Notes: generated from the sequence alone by a model not told the origin. Numbered from the stretch's first letter, positions 1 through 5,571 are shown. The stretch is 5,956 nucleotides of DNA from Acidimicrobiaceae bacterium (GCA_003541675.1 DPMC01000017.1:1-5956), one strand, 5' to 3'. Translations and numbers: made by a program.

Positions 1-327
1 ACTGCCGAGGTACAGCAACTTGTCCACCCCGGTCCGGTGGGCGGCCTGCACCACTGTGCCGTGGATCATCAGGTTGTCGTAGAGAAACTCGGCCGGTCGG
101 GTGCTGTTGGCGTGGATACCGCCCACCGTGCCAGCCACCAAGAACACGTACTGGGGGCGTTCGGCATCGAACCAGGCGTCAACCGCCGCCTGGTCCCGAA
201 GGTCCAGGTCGTCACGGCCGACGGTTCGCAGATCAGTGAATCCCTCGTCCTTCAACCGCCGGACGATCGCTGAGCCGACGAGGCCGCGGTGTCCAGCGAC
301 GAACAGGGGCGCTGACCGGTCGATCAT
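1..327 (-). CDS. fcl: GDP-L-fucose synthase, N-terminal 109 residues (3' part outside window)
   Basis: This is the N-terminal part of GDP-4-keto-6-deoxy-mannose 3,5-epimerase/4-reductase, a cytoplasmic NADP-dependent short-chain dehydrogenase/reductase that makes GDP-L-fucose for surface polysaccharides or glycans. The sequence shows the Rossmann glycine motif in FVAGHRGLVGSAI (residues 9-21), then VGRDDLDLRD (36-45), then the family hallmark VGGIHANSTRPAEF (68-81) and LLYLGS (104-109). The last segment leads into the conserved catalytic SSCIYP region, which lies beyond the window edge, as do the YxxxK residues. I chose the ATG at 327-325 because it puts seven residues before FVAG, which is normal for the family. 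An in-frame GTG at 357-355 would add ten residues and has no better ribosome site. No clear Shine-Dalgarno precedes either start. The gene follows the small membrane-protein gene by 76 bp on the same strand. Family assignment is firm from motifs; the pathway role is family knowledge. Confidence 0.92.
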   Translation of the reverse strand, partial: MIDRSAPLFVAGHRGLVGSAIVRRLKDEGFTDLRTVGRDDLDLRDQAAVDAWFDAERPQYVFLVAGTVGGIHANSTRPAEFLYDNLMIHGTVVQAAHRTGVDKLLYLGS

Positions 328-403
328 CCGCGAACCGGCTCGGTCATCGGTCGACACCGTCAACGTGGTCGACGAACTCGACGTGCATGGTCATGGGCCG
401 ACG

Positions 404-883
404 CTAGTCCTGAGCCGGGTTCTCGCCGGGGGGCGTGGCCGGCGAACCGATGGCGCCCAACTCTCGGAGGTAGGTGCCCAACAACTCGGCCACCATGGCC
501 ACCGATACGGCGTCCAGCGGCTCGCTACGTTCCAGCCCTCGGGCCACCACGTGTTCCAGGATCCCGTCGAGTGGGGCGGTCCGGTTCCCGACTTCAGGAC
601 GCTCGTCGACCGCCGCATCGCCCAGTTCCTGACCATGCTCGGTGGCCAGACCGGCCTCGTCGAACACCTCGAGGTACCAACCCACCACGGCGATCACGTC
701 GTCGAGGCTGAGCTGCCCGGCCGCCTCGGTGGGGAGCCGCTCGGCAATCCAGTCCGCCGCGTCGTCGATCTCCAGCACTGCGGGGCGCAACGTGCCGCTG
801 AGTCGACCCACAGCGGAACCCACGGCGATCAGGGCGATCCCCACGACAAGGAGCGCGCCGAGGGCGAGGAAGAACCAGGTCAC
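404..883 (-). CDS. Small membrane-anchored protein of unknown function (159 aa)
   Basis: I do not recognise this family. The protein opens directly with one hydrophobic segment (about residues 2-25, FFLALGALLVVGIALIAVG), followed by a basic/polar turn. About 130 hydrophilic, acidic, probably helical residues come next, with many Asp and Glu (for example EIDDAADWIAERLP and SLDDVIAVVGWYLEVFDEAG). This suggests a single N-terminal membrane anchor with a cytoplasmic helical domain; no cleavage site is evident. The start is a GTG at 883-881; no other in-frame start lies between it and the upstream in-frame stop at 931-929. There is no Shine-Dalgarno, but CATGAT lies exactly six bases upstream, which would fit a leaderless transcript. 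It sits 95 bp downstream of the acyl-CoA dehydrogenase gene and 76 bp upstream of fcl on the same strand. The long opposite-strand open frame here is a high-G+C shadow. Coding status is well supported by the membrane segment and composition; function is unknown. Confidence 0.75.
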   Translation of the reverse strand: MTWFFLALGALLVVGIALIAVGSAVGRLSGTLRPAVLEIDDAADWIAERLPTEAAGQLSLDDVIAVVGWYLEVFDEAGLATEHGQELGDAAVDERPEVGNRTAPLDGILEHVVARGLERSEPLDAVSVAMVAELLGTYLRELGAIGSPATPPGENPAQD

Positions 884-889
884 GGTTGG

Positions 890-895
890 ATCATG
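890..895 (-). promoter_or_regulatory. Candidate -10 element for leaderless transcription of the 404-883 gene
   Basis: On the minus strand CATGAT is followed by six bases (CCAACC) and then the GTG start. It keeps the A and final T of the actinobacterial TANNNT -10 consensus, at the spacing that would start the transcript on the start codon. No convincing -35 is visible. The same arrangement is seen before the hydrolase gene at 2287. Confidence 0.3.
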
Positions 896-945
896 CCAGC
901 ACGACCGACGCCGGTGGCGCCAGGACCGTCACCGGGATGAGGACG

Positions 946-963
946 CGGGGACTGTTAGCCCCG
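946..963 (-). terminator. Weak GC hairpin after the acyl-CoA dehydrogenase gene
   Basis: CGGGG (946-950) and CCCCG (959-963) can form a 5-bp stem with an 8-base loop, 15 bases past the dehydrogenase stop codon. No T-tract follows on the minus strand, so it is at best a weak or non-canonical terminator and may be chance in G+C-rich DNA. Confidence 0.2.
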
Positions 964-978
964 GATCAGGGCCGTGAT

Positions 979-2094
979 TCAGATTCCGATTCGCTGGGCG
1001 AGCAACTCCCGGTGATAGGTCGGGTCGCCGAACAGCAACTCGGAACTCTTGGCCCGCTTGAAGTACAAATGCGCCGGGTGCTCCCACGTGAAACCGATGC
1101 CGCCGTGGATCTGGATGTTCTCAGCCGTCGTGTGGAAGTAGGCCTCTGAGCAGTACGCCTTAGCCAACGAGGCCACCGACGGAAGCTCGTCGTTCAACTC
1201 TGCTGCACACCAACCGGCGTAGTAGGCGGCCGACTTCGCTGACTCCACTTCGAGCAGCATGTCGGCGCACTTGTGCTTGATGGCCTGAAATGAACCGATG
1301 GGCCGACCGAACTGGACGCGGTCCTTGGCGTACTGCACGGCGGTGTCCAGGCAGATCTGGGCGCCACCGACCTGCTCGGCCGCCAGAGCCACCGCAGCCA
1401 GGTCCAGTACCCGCTCGAGCACCGGCCAGCCGGCCCCCTCGGCACCGATCAGGGTGGCCGACACGCCGTCGAAGTCGAGGCGGGCCTGCTTACGGGTCAT
1501 GTCCATGGTGGCCAGTGCGGTCCGGGTCAGGCCATCGGCGTCACCGGCCACGTGGAACAGCGACACACCGTTGGTGGTACGGGCCGCCACCAGCACCAGG
1601 TCAGCGATGTGACCATCCAGGACGTACATCTTGGAGCCCGAGAGGGTCCAGACGTCACCACTGGCCGAAGCCTCCATGGTGATACCCGCCTCGTCCCAAC
1701 GGCCGCTCTCCTCGGTGAAGGCCAGCGTGGCGATGGTCTCACCCGAGGCGATACCGGGCAGCAGAGCCGAAGCCGCAGCCTCGTCACCGGCGTGGATGAG
1801 CGTGTTGGCAGCCAGCACCACGGTGGAGAAGAACGGTGCGCACAGTAGGGCCCGACCCATCTCCTCGAGCACCACGATGAGCTCGACGTAGCCGAAGCCC
1901 TGACCGCCGTACTCCTCGGGGATGACGAGGCTCTGCAGTCCGAGCTGCTCGGCCATCATCGACCAGGTCTCGGCGTCGTAGCCGACCTCAGTCTCCATGA
2001 GCTCACGGACGGCAGTCTCCGGCGAGTAGTTCTCGAGAAACTGGCGGACGAACTCCCGCAGCTGTTCCTGTTCCTCGCTGAATGCGAAGTTCAT
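979..2094 (-). CDS. Acyl-CoA dehydrogenase family protein (FadE-like, 371 aa)
   Basis: This is a FAD-dependent acyl-CoA dehydrogenase-fold protein, which normally catalyses alpha,beta-desaturation of acyl-CoA thioesters. Domains in order: the N-terminal helical domain (about 1-115, starting MNFAFSEEQEQLREFVRQF, with IPEEYGGQGFGYVEL at 58-72); the middle beta domain with the flavin/substrate motif TLAFTEESGRWD (123-134) and LSGSKMYVLD (151-160); and the C-terminal helical domain with RVQFGRPIGSFQAIKHKCADM (259-279) and IQIHGGIGFTWEHP (327-340). Length is normal for the short FadE type. The usual catalytic Glu of the IYEG motif aligns with Phe355 in LLFGD, and the alternative helix-G Glu position aligns with Ala233, both by hand alignment. 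This could be the non-catalytic subunit of a heteromeric enzyme such as the mycobacterial ChsE pairs, though no partner is adjacent. The start is an ATG with AGGGAG seven bases upstream. It is transcribed away from the hydrolase gene at 2287. The substrate cannot be told from sequence. Confidence 0.93.
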   Translation of the reverse strand: MNFAFSEEQEQLREFVRQFLENYSPETAVRELMETEVGYDAETWSMMAEQLGLQSLVIPEEYGGQGFGYVELIVVLEEMGRALLCAPFFSTVVLAANTLIHAGDEAAASALLPGIASGETIATLAFTEESGRWDEAGITMEASASGDVWTLSGSKMYVLDGHIADLVLVAARTTNGVSLFHVAGDADGLTRTALATMDMTRKQARLDFDGVSATLIGAEGAGWPVLERVLDLAAVALAAEQVGGAQICLDTAVQYAKDRVQFGRPIGSFQAIKHKCADMLLEVESAKSAAYYAGWCAAELNDELPSVASLAKAYCSEAYFHTTAENIQIHGGIGFTWEHPAHLYFKRAKSSELLFGDPTYHRELLAQRIGI

Positions 2095-2101
2095 GTGGAT
2101 G

Positions 2102-2107
2102 CTCCCT
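2102..2107 (-). promoter_or_regulatory. Ribosome binding site of the acyl-CoA dehydrogenase gene
   Basis: On the minus strand AGGGAG is followed by a seven-base spacer (CATCCAC) and the ATG at 2094-2092. It is one of only two good Shine-Dalgarno sites in the window and fixes this start. Confidence 0.7.
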
Positions 2108-2151
2108 GTTTGTTGCTGGCCGGTGGTTTGTGGTCAGCGGCATGTGGCCAA

Positions 2152-2172
2152 TGACTGGCGTTACGTGACTGG
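2152..2172. repeat. Direct repeat TGACTGG x2 in the divergent spacer
   Basis: TGACTGG occurs at 2152-2158 and again at 2166-2172, 14 bp apart (about 1.3 helical turns). The core GACTGG recurs at 2244-2249 and, inverted as CCAGTC, at 2212-2217, giving four copies within 97 bp of the spacer between two divergent genes. Clustered short repeats in such a position suggest binding sites for a regulator of one or both genes. The direct observation is the repeat; the regulatory role is inference. Confidence 0.45.
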
Positions 2173-2211
2173 ATCGACGGCCCGACGGACCGTTTCGATG
2201 GCATCGTTCTA

Positions 2212-2249
2212 CCAGTCGGCCCCCACCGGTACGACATCGGGCCGACTGG
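2212..2249. promoter_or_regulatory. Perfect 11-bp inverted repeat, possible operator
   Basis: CCAGTCGGCCC (2212-2222) and GGGCCGACTGG (2239-2249) are exact reverse complements separated by 16 bases. The arms lie 27 bp apart start to start, between the divergent dehydrogenase (start 2094) and hydrolase (start 2287) genes, and would sit just upstream of the latter's -35 position. A dimeric repressor or activator site is the simplest reading. A hairpin in the 5' leader of the minus-strand transcript is the alternative, if that transcript begins upstream of it. No T-tract follows on either strand, so it is not an obvious intrinsic terminator. Confidence 0.5.
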
Positions 2250-2274
2250 CCGCCCGTCACAGGACTCTCAGTGT

Positions 2275-2280
2275 CATGAT
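2275..2280 (+). promoter_or_regulatory. Candidate -10 element for leaderless transcription of the hydrolase gene
   Basis: CATGAT is followed by six bases (CTCACC) and the ATG at 2287. The A and final T match the most conserved positions of TANNNT, and there is no Shine-Dalgarno before the start, so a leaderless transcript is plausible. No recognisable -35 lies 16-18 bp upstream. Confidence 0.3.
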
Positions 2281-2286
2281 CTCACC

Positions 2287-3000
2287 ATGGACACAACCTC
2301 CGCCGATGACGACTCCACCATGACGGTGCCCACGTCACCGCACGCCGGGCCGTGCACCCACCACGACCATCCCCGACCGCCAGTGTCCGGGGTGACCCTC
2401 CATTGGTGCGACGAGCAGGCCGAGATCCACCGGATCGTGGTCGGCGACTACGAGAACAACGTGTTCGTGTTGAGGTGCCGCCAGACCGGCCAGTCGGTCC
2501 TGATCGACGCCGCCAACGAGCACGACAAGCTCCTTGAACTCTGCCGGGCGCTCAACGTGCAGTCGGTACTTGAGACCCACGGTCACTGGGACCACATCCA
2601 GGCCGTACCCGCCGTGCGCGCCGCGGGTTACCGGGTGGCTGTGACGGCCGACGACGCGGCGATGCTCCCCAGCTACGACGACCTTCTCGAGGACGAGACG
2701 GTGCTTGAGGTGGGTCGCCTTCGCCTGCACACCATCTGCACGCCGGGCCACACCCCGGGGTCCATCTGTTTCCGTCTCGAAGGTTCACCGATTCTGTTCA
2801 GCGGCGACACCCTGTTTCCCGGGGGTCCCGGGAATACCACGTTCGAGGGCGGCGACTTCTCTACCATCATCGGGTCCATTGACCGACGGCTGTTTGCTCC
2901 CCTTCCCCCCGAAACAGTCGTCATGCCCGGGCATGGCGCGGACACGACCATCGGTGCCGAGCAGCCGAAGCTCGATGAGTGGGTGGACCGGGGCTGGTGA
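2287..3000 (+). CDS. Metallo-beta-lactamase-fold hydrolase, glyoxalase II-like (237 aa)
   Basis: This is a single-domain, probably cytoplasmic binuclear metal hydrolase of the glyoxalase II branch, which typically cleaves thioesters such as S-lactoylglutathione or an equivalent low-molecular-weight thiol conjugate. The ligand set is complete: THGHWDH (97-103; His98, His100, Asp102, His103), PGHTPGS (153-159; His155), SGDTLF (172-177; Asp174) and MPGHG (213-217; His216). It lacks the extra C-terminal substrate domain of classical human or plant glyoxalase II, so its size matches the short YcbL-like enzymes. Ahead of the fold are about 35 extra residues, low-complexity and with a Cys/His cluster PCTHHDHP (22-29). 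The ATG at 2287 has no Shine-Dalgarno. A second in-frame ATG at 2320 (residue 12) would trim the extension only slightly. The stop overlaps the next gene by four bases, so the pair is probably co-translated. Fold and metal site are firm; the natural substrate is unknown. Confidence 0.9.
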   Translation: MDTTSADDDSTMTVPTSPHAGPCTHHDHPRPPVSGVTLHWCDEQAEIHRIVVGDYENNVFVLRCRQTGQSVLIDAANEHDKLLELCRALNVQSVLETHGHWDHIQAVPAVRAAGYRVAVTADDAAMLPSYDDLLEDETVLEVGRLRLHTICTPGHTPGSICFRLEGSPILFSGDTLFPGGPGNTTFEGGDFSTIIGSIDRRLFAPLPPETVVMPGHGADTTIGAEQPKLDEWVDRGW

Positions 3001-3383
3001 CGGACGTTCCCCTACCGGCCGACGATCGCCCGTTTGACGACACTCCGATCCACACCGTGGACCTGCCCGACACGCCGATCCGGGACCGCAACGTGCCAGC
3101 CGAAGCGTGGGTGGAGGCTCCCGACGCCCTACTGGCCGCCGCCGAAGGAATTCCGTCAGCCGACGGTCGGCCGGTCCGAATCGCCTACAAGCGGCGACTC
3201 GGCGGGTGGCTGTTGTGGCGGGCGGGCCCCGCCAAGGGCGACGCCCGTTACATGGCCGTCCACGCCGACGATCTCGACCGCCACCTTTCGTTCCGGCTCT
3301 ACGCCGACGGCACCGGGTCAGGGGTGGGCGCCGACGAAGCCGTCTATCCACGGTTCCGTGAATGGAAGCGAAGCCTGCTCTGA
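2997..3383 (+). CDS. Hypothetical protein coupled to the hydrolase (128 aa)
   Basis: I do not recognise this family. I chose the GTG at 2997 because it forms the classic GTGA overlap with the hydrolase stop (TGA at 2998-3000). An in-frame GTG at 2979 would add six residues and a longer overlap. The N-terminal 45 residues are Pro/Asp-rich and probably flexible. A compact part follows, with IAYKRRLGGWLLWRAGP (about 62-78), DARYMAVHADDLDRHLSFRLYADGTG (about 82-107) and a C-terminal RFREWKRSLL, where aromatic and basic residues alternate as in small beta-rich proteins. There is no signal peptide, membrane helix or Cys/His metal cluster. Tight coupling to the hydrolase suggests a shared pathway or complex, but the sequence gives no function. 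The opposite-strand frame covering this region is a compositional shadow. Confidence 0.72.
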   Translation: MTDVPLPADDRPFDDTPIHTVDLPDTPIRDRNVPAEAWVEAPDALLAAAEGIPSADGRPVRIAYKRRLGGWLLWRAGPAKGDARYMAVHADDLDRHLSFRLYADGTGSGVGADEAVYPRFREWKRSLL

Positions 3384-3406
3384 CGGGGTTCAGGAACAGG
3401 CCGAGG

Positions 3407-3432
3407 ATTACCACTATCGCCATAGTGGGAAT
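3407..3432. promoter_or_regulatory. Palindrome upstream of sufC, possible Fe-S-responsive operator
   Basis: CCACTAT (3411-3417) and ATAGTGG (3422-3428) form a perfect 7-bp inverted repeat around CGCC. After one mismatch (A3410/G3429), ATT (3407-3409) and AAT (3430-3432) extend it, giving 10 of 11 paired positions per arm. It is AT-richer than its surroundings. It ends 25 bp before the sufC start and its right arm covers the expected -35 position of the TAGACT promoter element, so a bound protein would block transcription. Suf operons are often controlled by Fe-S-binding repressors (the SufR or Rrf2/IscR types), but I cannot match this to a specific published consensus. It has no T-tract, so a terminator for the preceding genes is less likely. 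Confidence 0.5.
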
Positions 3433-3445
3433 GGGGGCACCCTCC

Positions 3446-3451
3446 TAGACT
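3446..3451 (+). promoter_or_regulatory. Candidate -10 element of the suf operon (leaderless)
   Basis: TAGACT matches TANNNT exactly and is followed by six bases (CAGATC) and the sufC GTG at 3458, which is the spacing expected if transcription begins on the start codon. No Shine-Dalgarno precedes this GTG. The -35 position 17 bp upstream (about 3423-3428) falls in the palindrome's right arm and does not resemble TTGACA, so recognition may rely on the -10 or on a regulator. Confidence 0.45.
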
Positions 3452-3457
3452 CAGATC

Positions 3458-4252
3458 GTGAGCACCCCTGAAATTCCCGTACCCGTGGCCCCACTGTTCG
3501 AGGTGACGGATCTCCACGCGTCGACCACCGACGGCGTCGAGATCCTGCGGGGCGTCGACCTGGTGGTCCAGCACGGTGAGGTCCACGCCCTCATGGGACC
3601 CAACGGGTCCGGCAAGTCAACGCTGGCCTCGGTTCTTCTCGGAAGCCCCGAATACGTGGTGACCAGTGGTTCGGTGCGGTTCCGGGGCGACGAGATCACC
3701 GACTGGTCGCCCGACGTGCGTGGCAAAGCCGGCATTTTCCTGGCCTTCCAATACCCGCTGGAGATCACCGGCGTGTCGGTCATCAACTTCCTGCGCCAGT
3801 CCCTGTCGGCCCGCAAGGGCATCGACCTCTCGGTGCTTGAACTTCGCCTCTCGATCATGGACTGGATGGACCGCCTCGGCATGGATCCATCGTTCGCCGA
3901 CCGCCACGTCAACGAGGGCTTCTCGGGTGGCGAGAAGAAGCGCAACGAGATTCTTCAGATGGCCATCCTCGAACCGGAGATGGCCATCCTCGACGAGACC
4001 GACTCGGGCCTTGACATTGACGCCCTTCAGGTGGTGGCCGAAGGTGTGGCCGAGGTCCGCAGCGACCGTCCCCAACTCGGCGTGCTAGCCATCACCCACT
4101 ACCAGCGACTCCTCGACAAGCTCCATCCCGACATGGTGCACATCCTCGTCGACGGACGGATTGTCGAACGTGGTGGCCCGGACCTGGCCGCCCGTCTCGA
4201 AGCCGAGGGCTATGAGGCATTCCGGCCGGCCGGACCGGCTGCCGGGACCTGA
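3458..4252 (+). CDS. sufC: Fe-S cluster assembly ATPase SufC (264 aa)
   Basis: SufC is the cytoplasmic ABC-type ATPase that binds SufB/SufD and uses ATP hydrolysis to drive Fe-S cluster assembly on the SufBCD scaffold. All ABC motifs are present in order: Walker A GPNGSGKST (47-55), Q-loop AFQYP (96-100, Gln98), signature FSGGEKKR (155-162), Walker B MAILDE (175-180), D-loop SGLD (183-186) and switch His214 in ITHY. The SufC-specific features are FQYPLEITGVSV after the Q-loop, the SGGEKKRNEILQM signature run, and DSGLDIDAL. Length is typical (about 250-265). There are no membrane segments. The GTG start gives a short extra N-terminus before LFEVTDLHA; no internal start fits better. It is the first gene of the visible operon: a promoter-like element lies directly upstream, and sufS begins 14 bp after its stop. 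sufB and sufD, its obligate partners in the known complex, are absent from the upstream 3.4 kb. Confidence 0.96.
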   Translation: MSTPEIPVPVAPLFEVTDLHASTTDGVEILRGVDLVVQHGEVHALMGPNGSGKSTLASVLLGSPEYVVTSGSVRFRGDEITDWSPDVRGKAGIFLAFQYPLEITGVSVINFLRQSLSARKGIDLSVLELRLSIMDWMDRLGMDPSFADRHVNEGFSGGEKKRNEILQMAILEPEMAILDETDSGLDIDALQVVAEGVAEVRSDRPQLGVLAITHYQRLLDKLHPDMVHILVDGRIVERGGPDLAARLEAEGYEAFRPAGPAAGT

Positions 4253-4266
4253 GCCCGGGATTCCCC

Positions 4267-5505
4267 GTGTCCGCCACCCTCGACGTCGCCGCCATCAAGG
4301 CCGAGTTCCCGCTGCTGCAGCGGGAAGTCAACGACCACCCCATCGTCTACCTCGATTCGGGCGCAACCTCCCAGAAGCCCCAGTCAGTACTGGATGCCAT
4401 GGACCAGTACTACGCCGAAATCAACGCCAACATCCACCGCGGCGCCTACCTGATCGCCGAGCGGGCCACCACTGCCGTGGAAAACTCCCGGGTCGCCCTC
4501 GCCCGGTTCCTCGGCGCACCCTCGGCAGAAGAGATCGTGTTCACCAAGAACGCCACCGAGGCCATCAACCTGGTCGCCTACTCATGGGGTCGGGCCAACC
4601 TGGTGGAAGGCGACGTCATCCTCCTAACCGCGCTTGAGCACCACGCCAACATTGTCCCGTGGCAACAGTTGGCCACCGAGCGGGGCTTGGACATCCGTTG
4701 GATCCCGGTCGACGACGACGGACGCCTCGACCTGGCCGATCTAGACGTTCTGTTAGACGACGTGAAACTGTTGGCCGTCACCGCGGCATCCAACGTGACC
4801 GGTGCACTGCCTCCGATCCGCCATCTGGCCGACGCAGCCCACGCCTTGGGCGCCACCGTGCTGGTCGACGCCAGCCAGTGGGTCCCCCACCTGCCGACCG
4901 ATGTAACCGCCTGGGACGCCGACTTCGTGGCAGTCACCGGCCACAAAATGTGTGGCCCGACGGGCATCGGCGCGCTGTGGGGCCGTCAGGAGTTGCTCGA
5001 TGCCATGCCACCGTTCCTAGGCGGCGGGTCGATGATCCAGAACGTCACCTTCGAAGGATTCACCCCGGCCGACGTTCCCGCCCGCTTCGAGGCAGGCACC
5101 CAGCCCATCGCCGAGATTGTCGGCTGGGACGCGGCAATTGATTTTCTCGAGGGCCTCGGCATGGAGGCCGTGGCCGCCCACGAGCGGAACCTCACGGCCT
5201 ACGCCCTTCGTACCCTCACCGAACGGTTCGGCGACGACCTAATTATCCACGGTCCGAGCACCGTCGAGGAACGGGGCGGCACCCTGTCGCTGGCCTACCG
5301 GAACATCCACCCGCACGATCTCAGCCAGGTACTCGACCAACACGGCGTCTGTGTGCGGGCCGGCCACCACTGCGCCAAGCCCCTCATGAAGGTGTTGGGC
5401 GTCAACGCCACGGCCCGTGCCTCGCTTTACCTCTACAACGATGAATCTGATGTCGACGCGCTGGCCGATGCAATGGCCTACGCCAGCGACTTCTTCGCCC
5501 TCTGA
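4267..5505 (+). CDS. sufS: Cysteine desulfurase SufS (412 aa)
   Basis: SufS is a PLP-dependent group II cysteine desulfurase that removes sulfur from L-cysteine as an enzyme persulfide and, in operons like this one, passes it to SufU. Seen in the sequence: YLDSGATSQKP (28-38), NIHRGAYLIAERAT near the substrate site (55-68), EHHANIVPWQQ (124-134; His125 stacks on PLP in the family), DASQWVPH (201-208; Asp201 and Gln204 contact PLP), Schiff-base Lys227 in VTGHKMCGPTG, and catalytic Cys369 in RAGHHCAKP (364-372) on the short loop of group II enzymes. The substrate-binding Arg is probably Arg384. Length is normal (about 405-420). The GTG start gives SATLDVAAIKAEFPLL, the usual SufS N-terminus, with only a weak upstream ribosome site; the 14-bp gap from sufC suggests coupled translation. 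No key residue is missing. Confidence 0.96.
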   Translation: MSATLDVAAIKAEFPLLQREVNDHPIVYLDSGATSQKPQSVLDAMDQYYAEINANIHRGAYLIAERATTAVENSRVALARFLGAPSAEEIVFTKNATEAINLVAYSWGRANLVEGDVILLTALEHHANIVPWQQLATERGLDIRWIPVDDDGRLDLADLDVLLDDVKLLAVTAASNVTGALPPIRHLADAAHALGATVLVDASQWVPHLPTDVTAWDADFVAVTGHKMCGPTGIGALWGRQELLDAMPPFLGGGSMIQNVTFEGFTPADVPARFEAGTQPIAEIVGWDAAIDFLEGLGMEAVAAHERNLTAYALRTLTERFGDDLIIHGPSTVEERGGTLSLAYRNIHPHDLSQVLDQHGVCVRAGHHCAKPLMKVLGVNATARASLYLYNDESDVDALADAMAYASDFFAL

Positions 5506-5571
5506 CCCGATTTCTGGACCCGCTGCCAGACGCAGCATCCGCCGCATTCCCATCGATTGACCAGCCGCCCC

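Noticed and set aside
101..940. Long plus-strand open frame of 279 codons
   Set aside because: It lies opposite the fcl start and the membrane-protein gene, has low-complexity Arg/Gly/His/Pro content, and shows no family motif. It is the typical antisense shadow of high-G+C coding DNA.
2785..3423. Minus-strand open frame of 212 codons opposite the hydrolase and hypothetical genes
   Set aside because: It is extremely Arg/Pro/Gly-rich and antisense to a gene with complete metal-site motifs; it also runs through the sufC-upstream palindrome. Compositional shadow.
3407..3432. The sufC-upstream palindrome as an intrinsic terminator of the hydrolase operon
   Set aside because: The stem is AT-rich, followed by AATGGGGGC rather than a T-run, and it overlaps the expected promoter position. 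Operator is preferred, though not proven.
5521..5536. GCTG...CAGC hairpin after sufS as a terminator
   Set aside because: Only four base pairs and no T-tract; sufU follows on the same strand.
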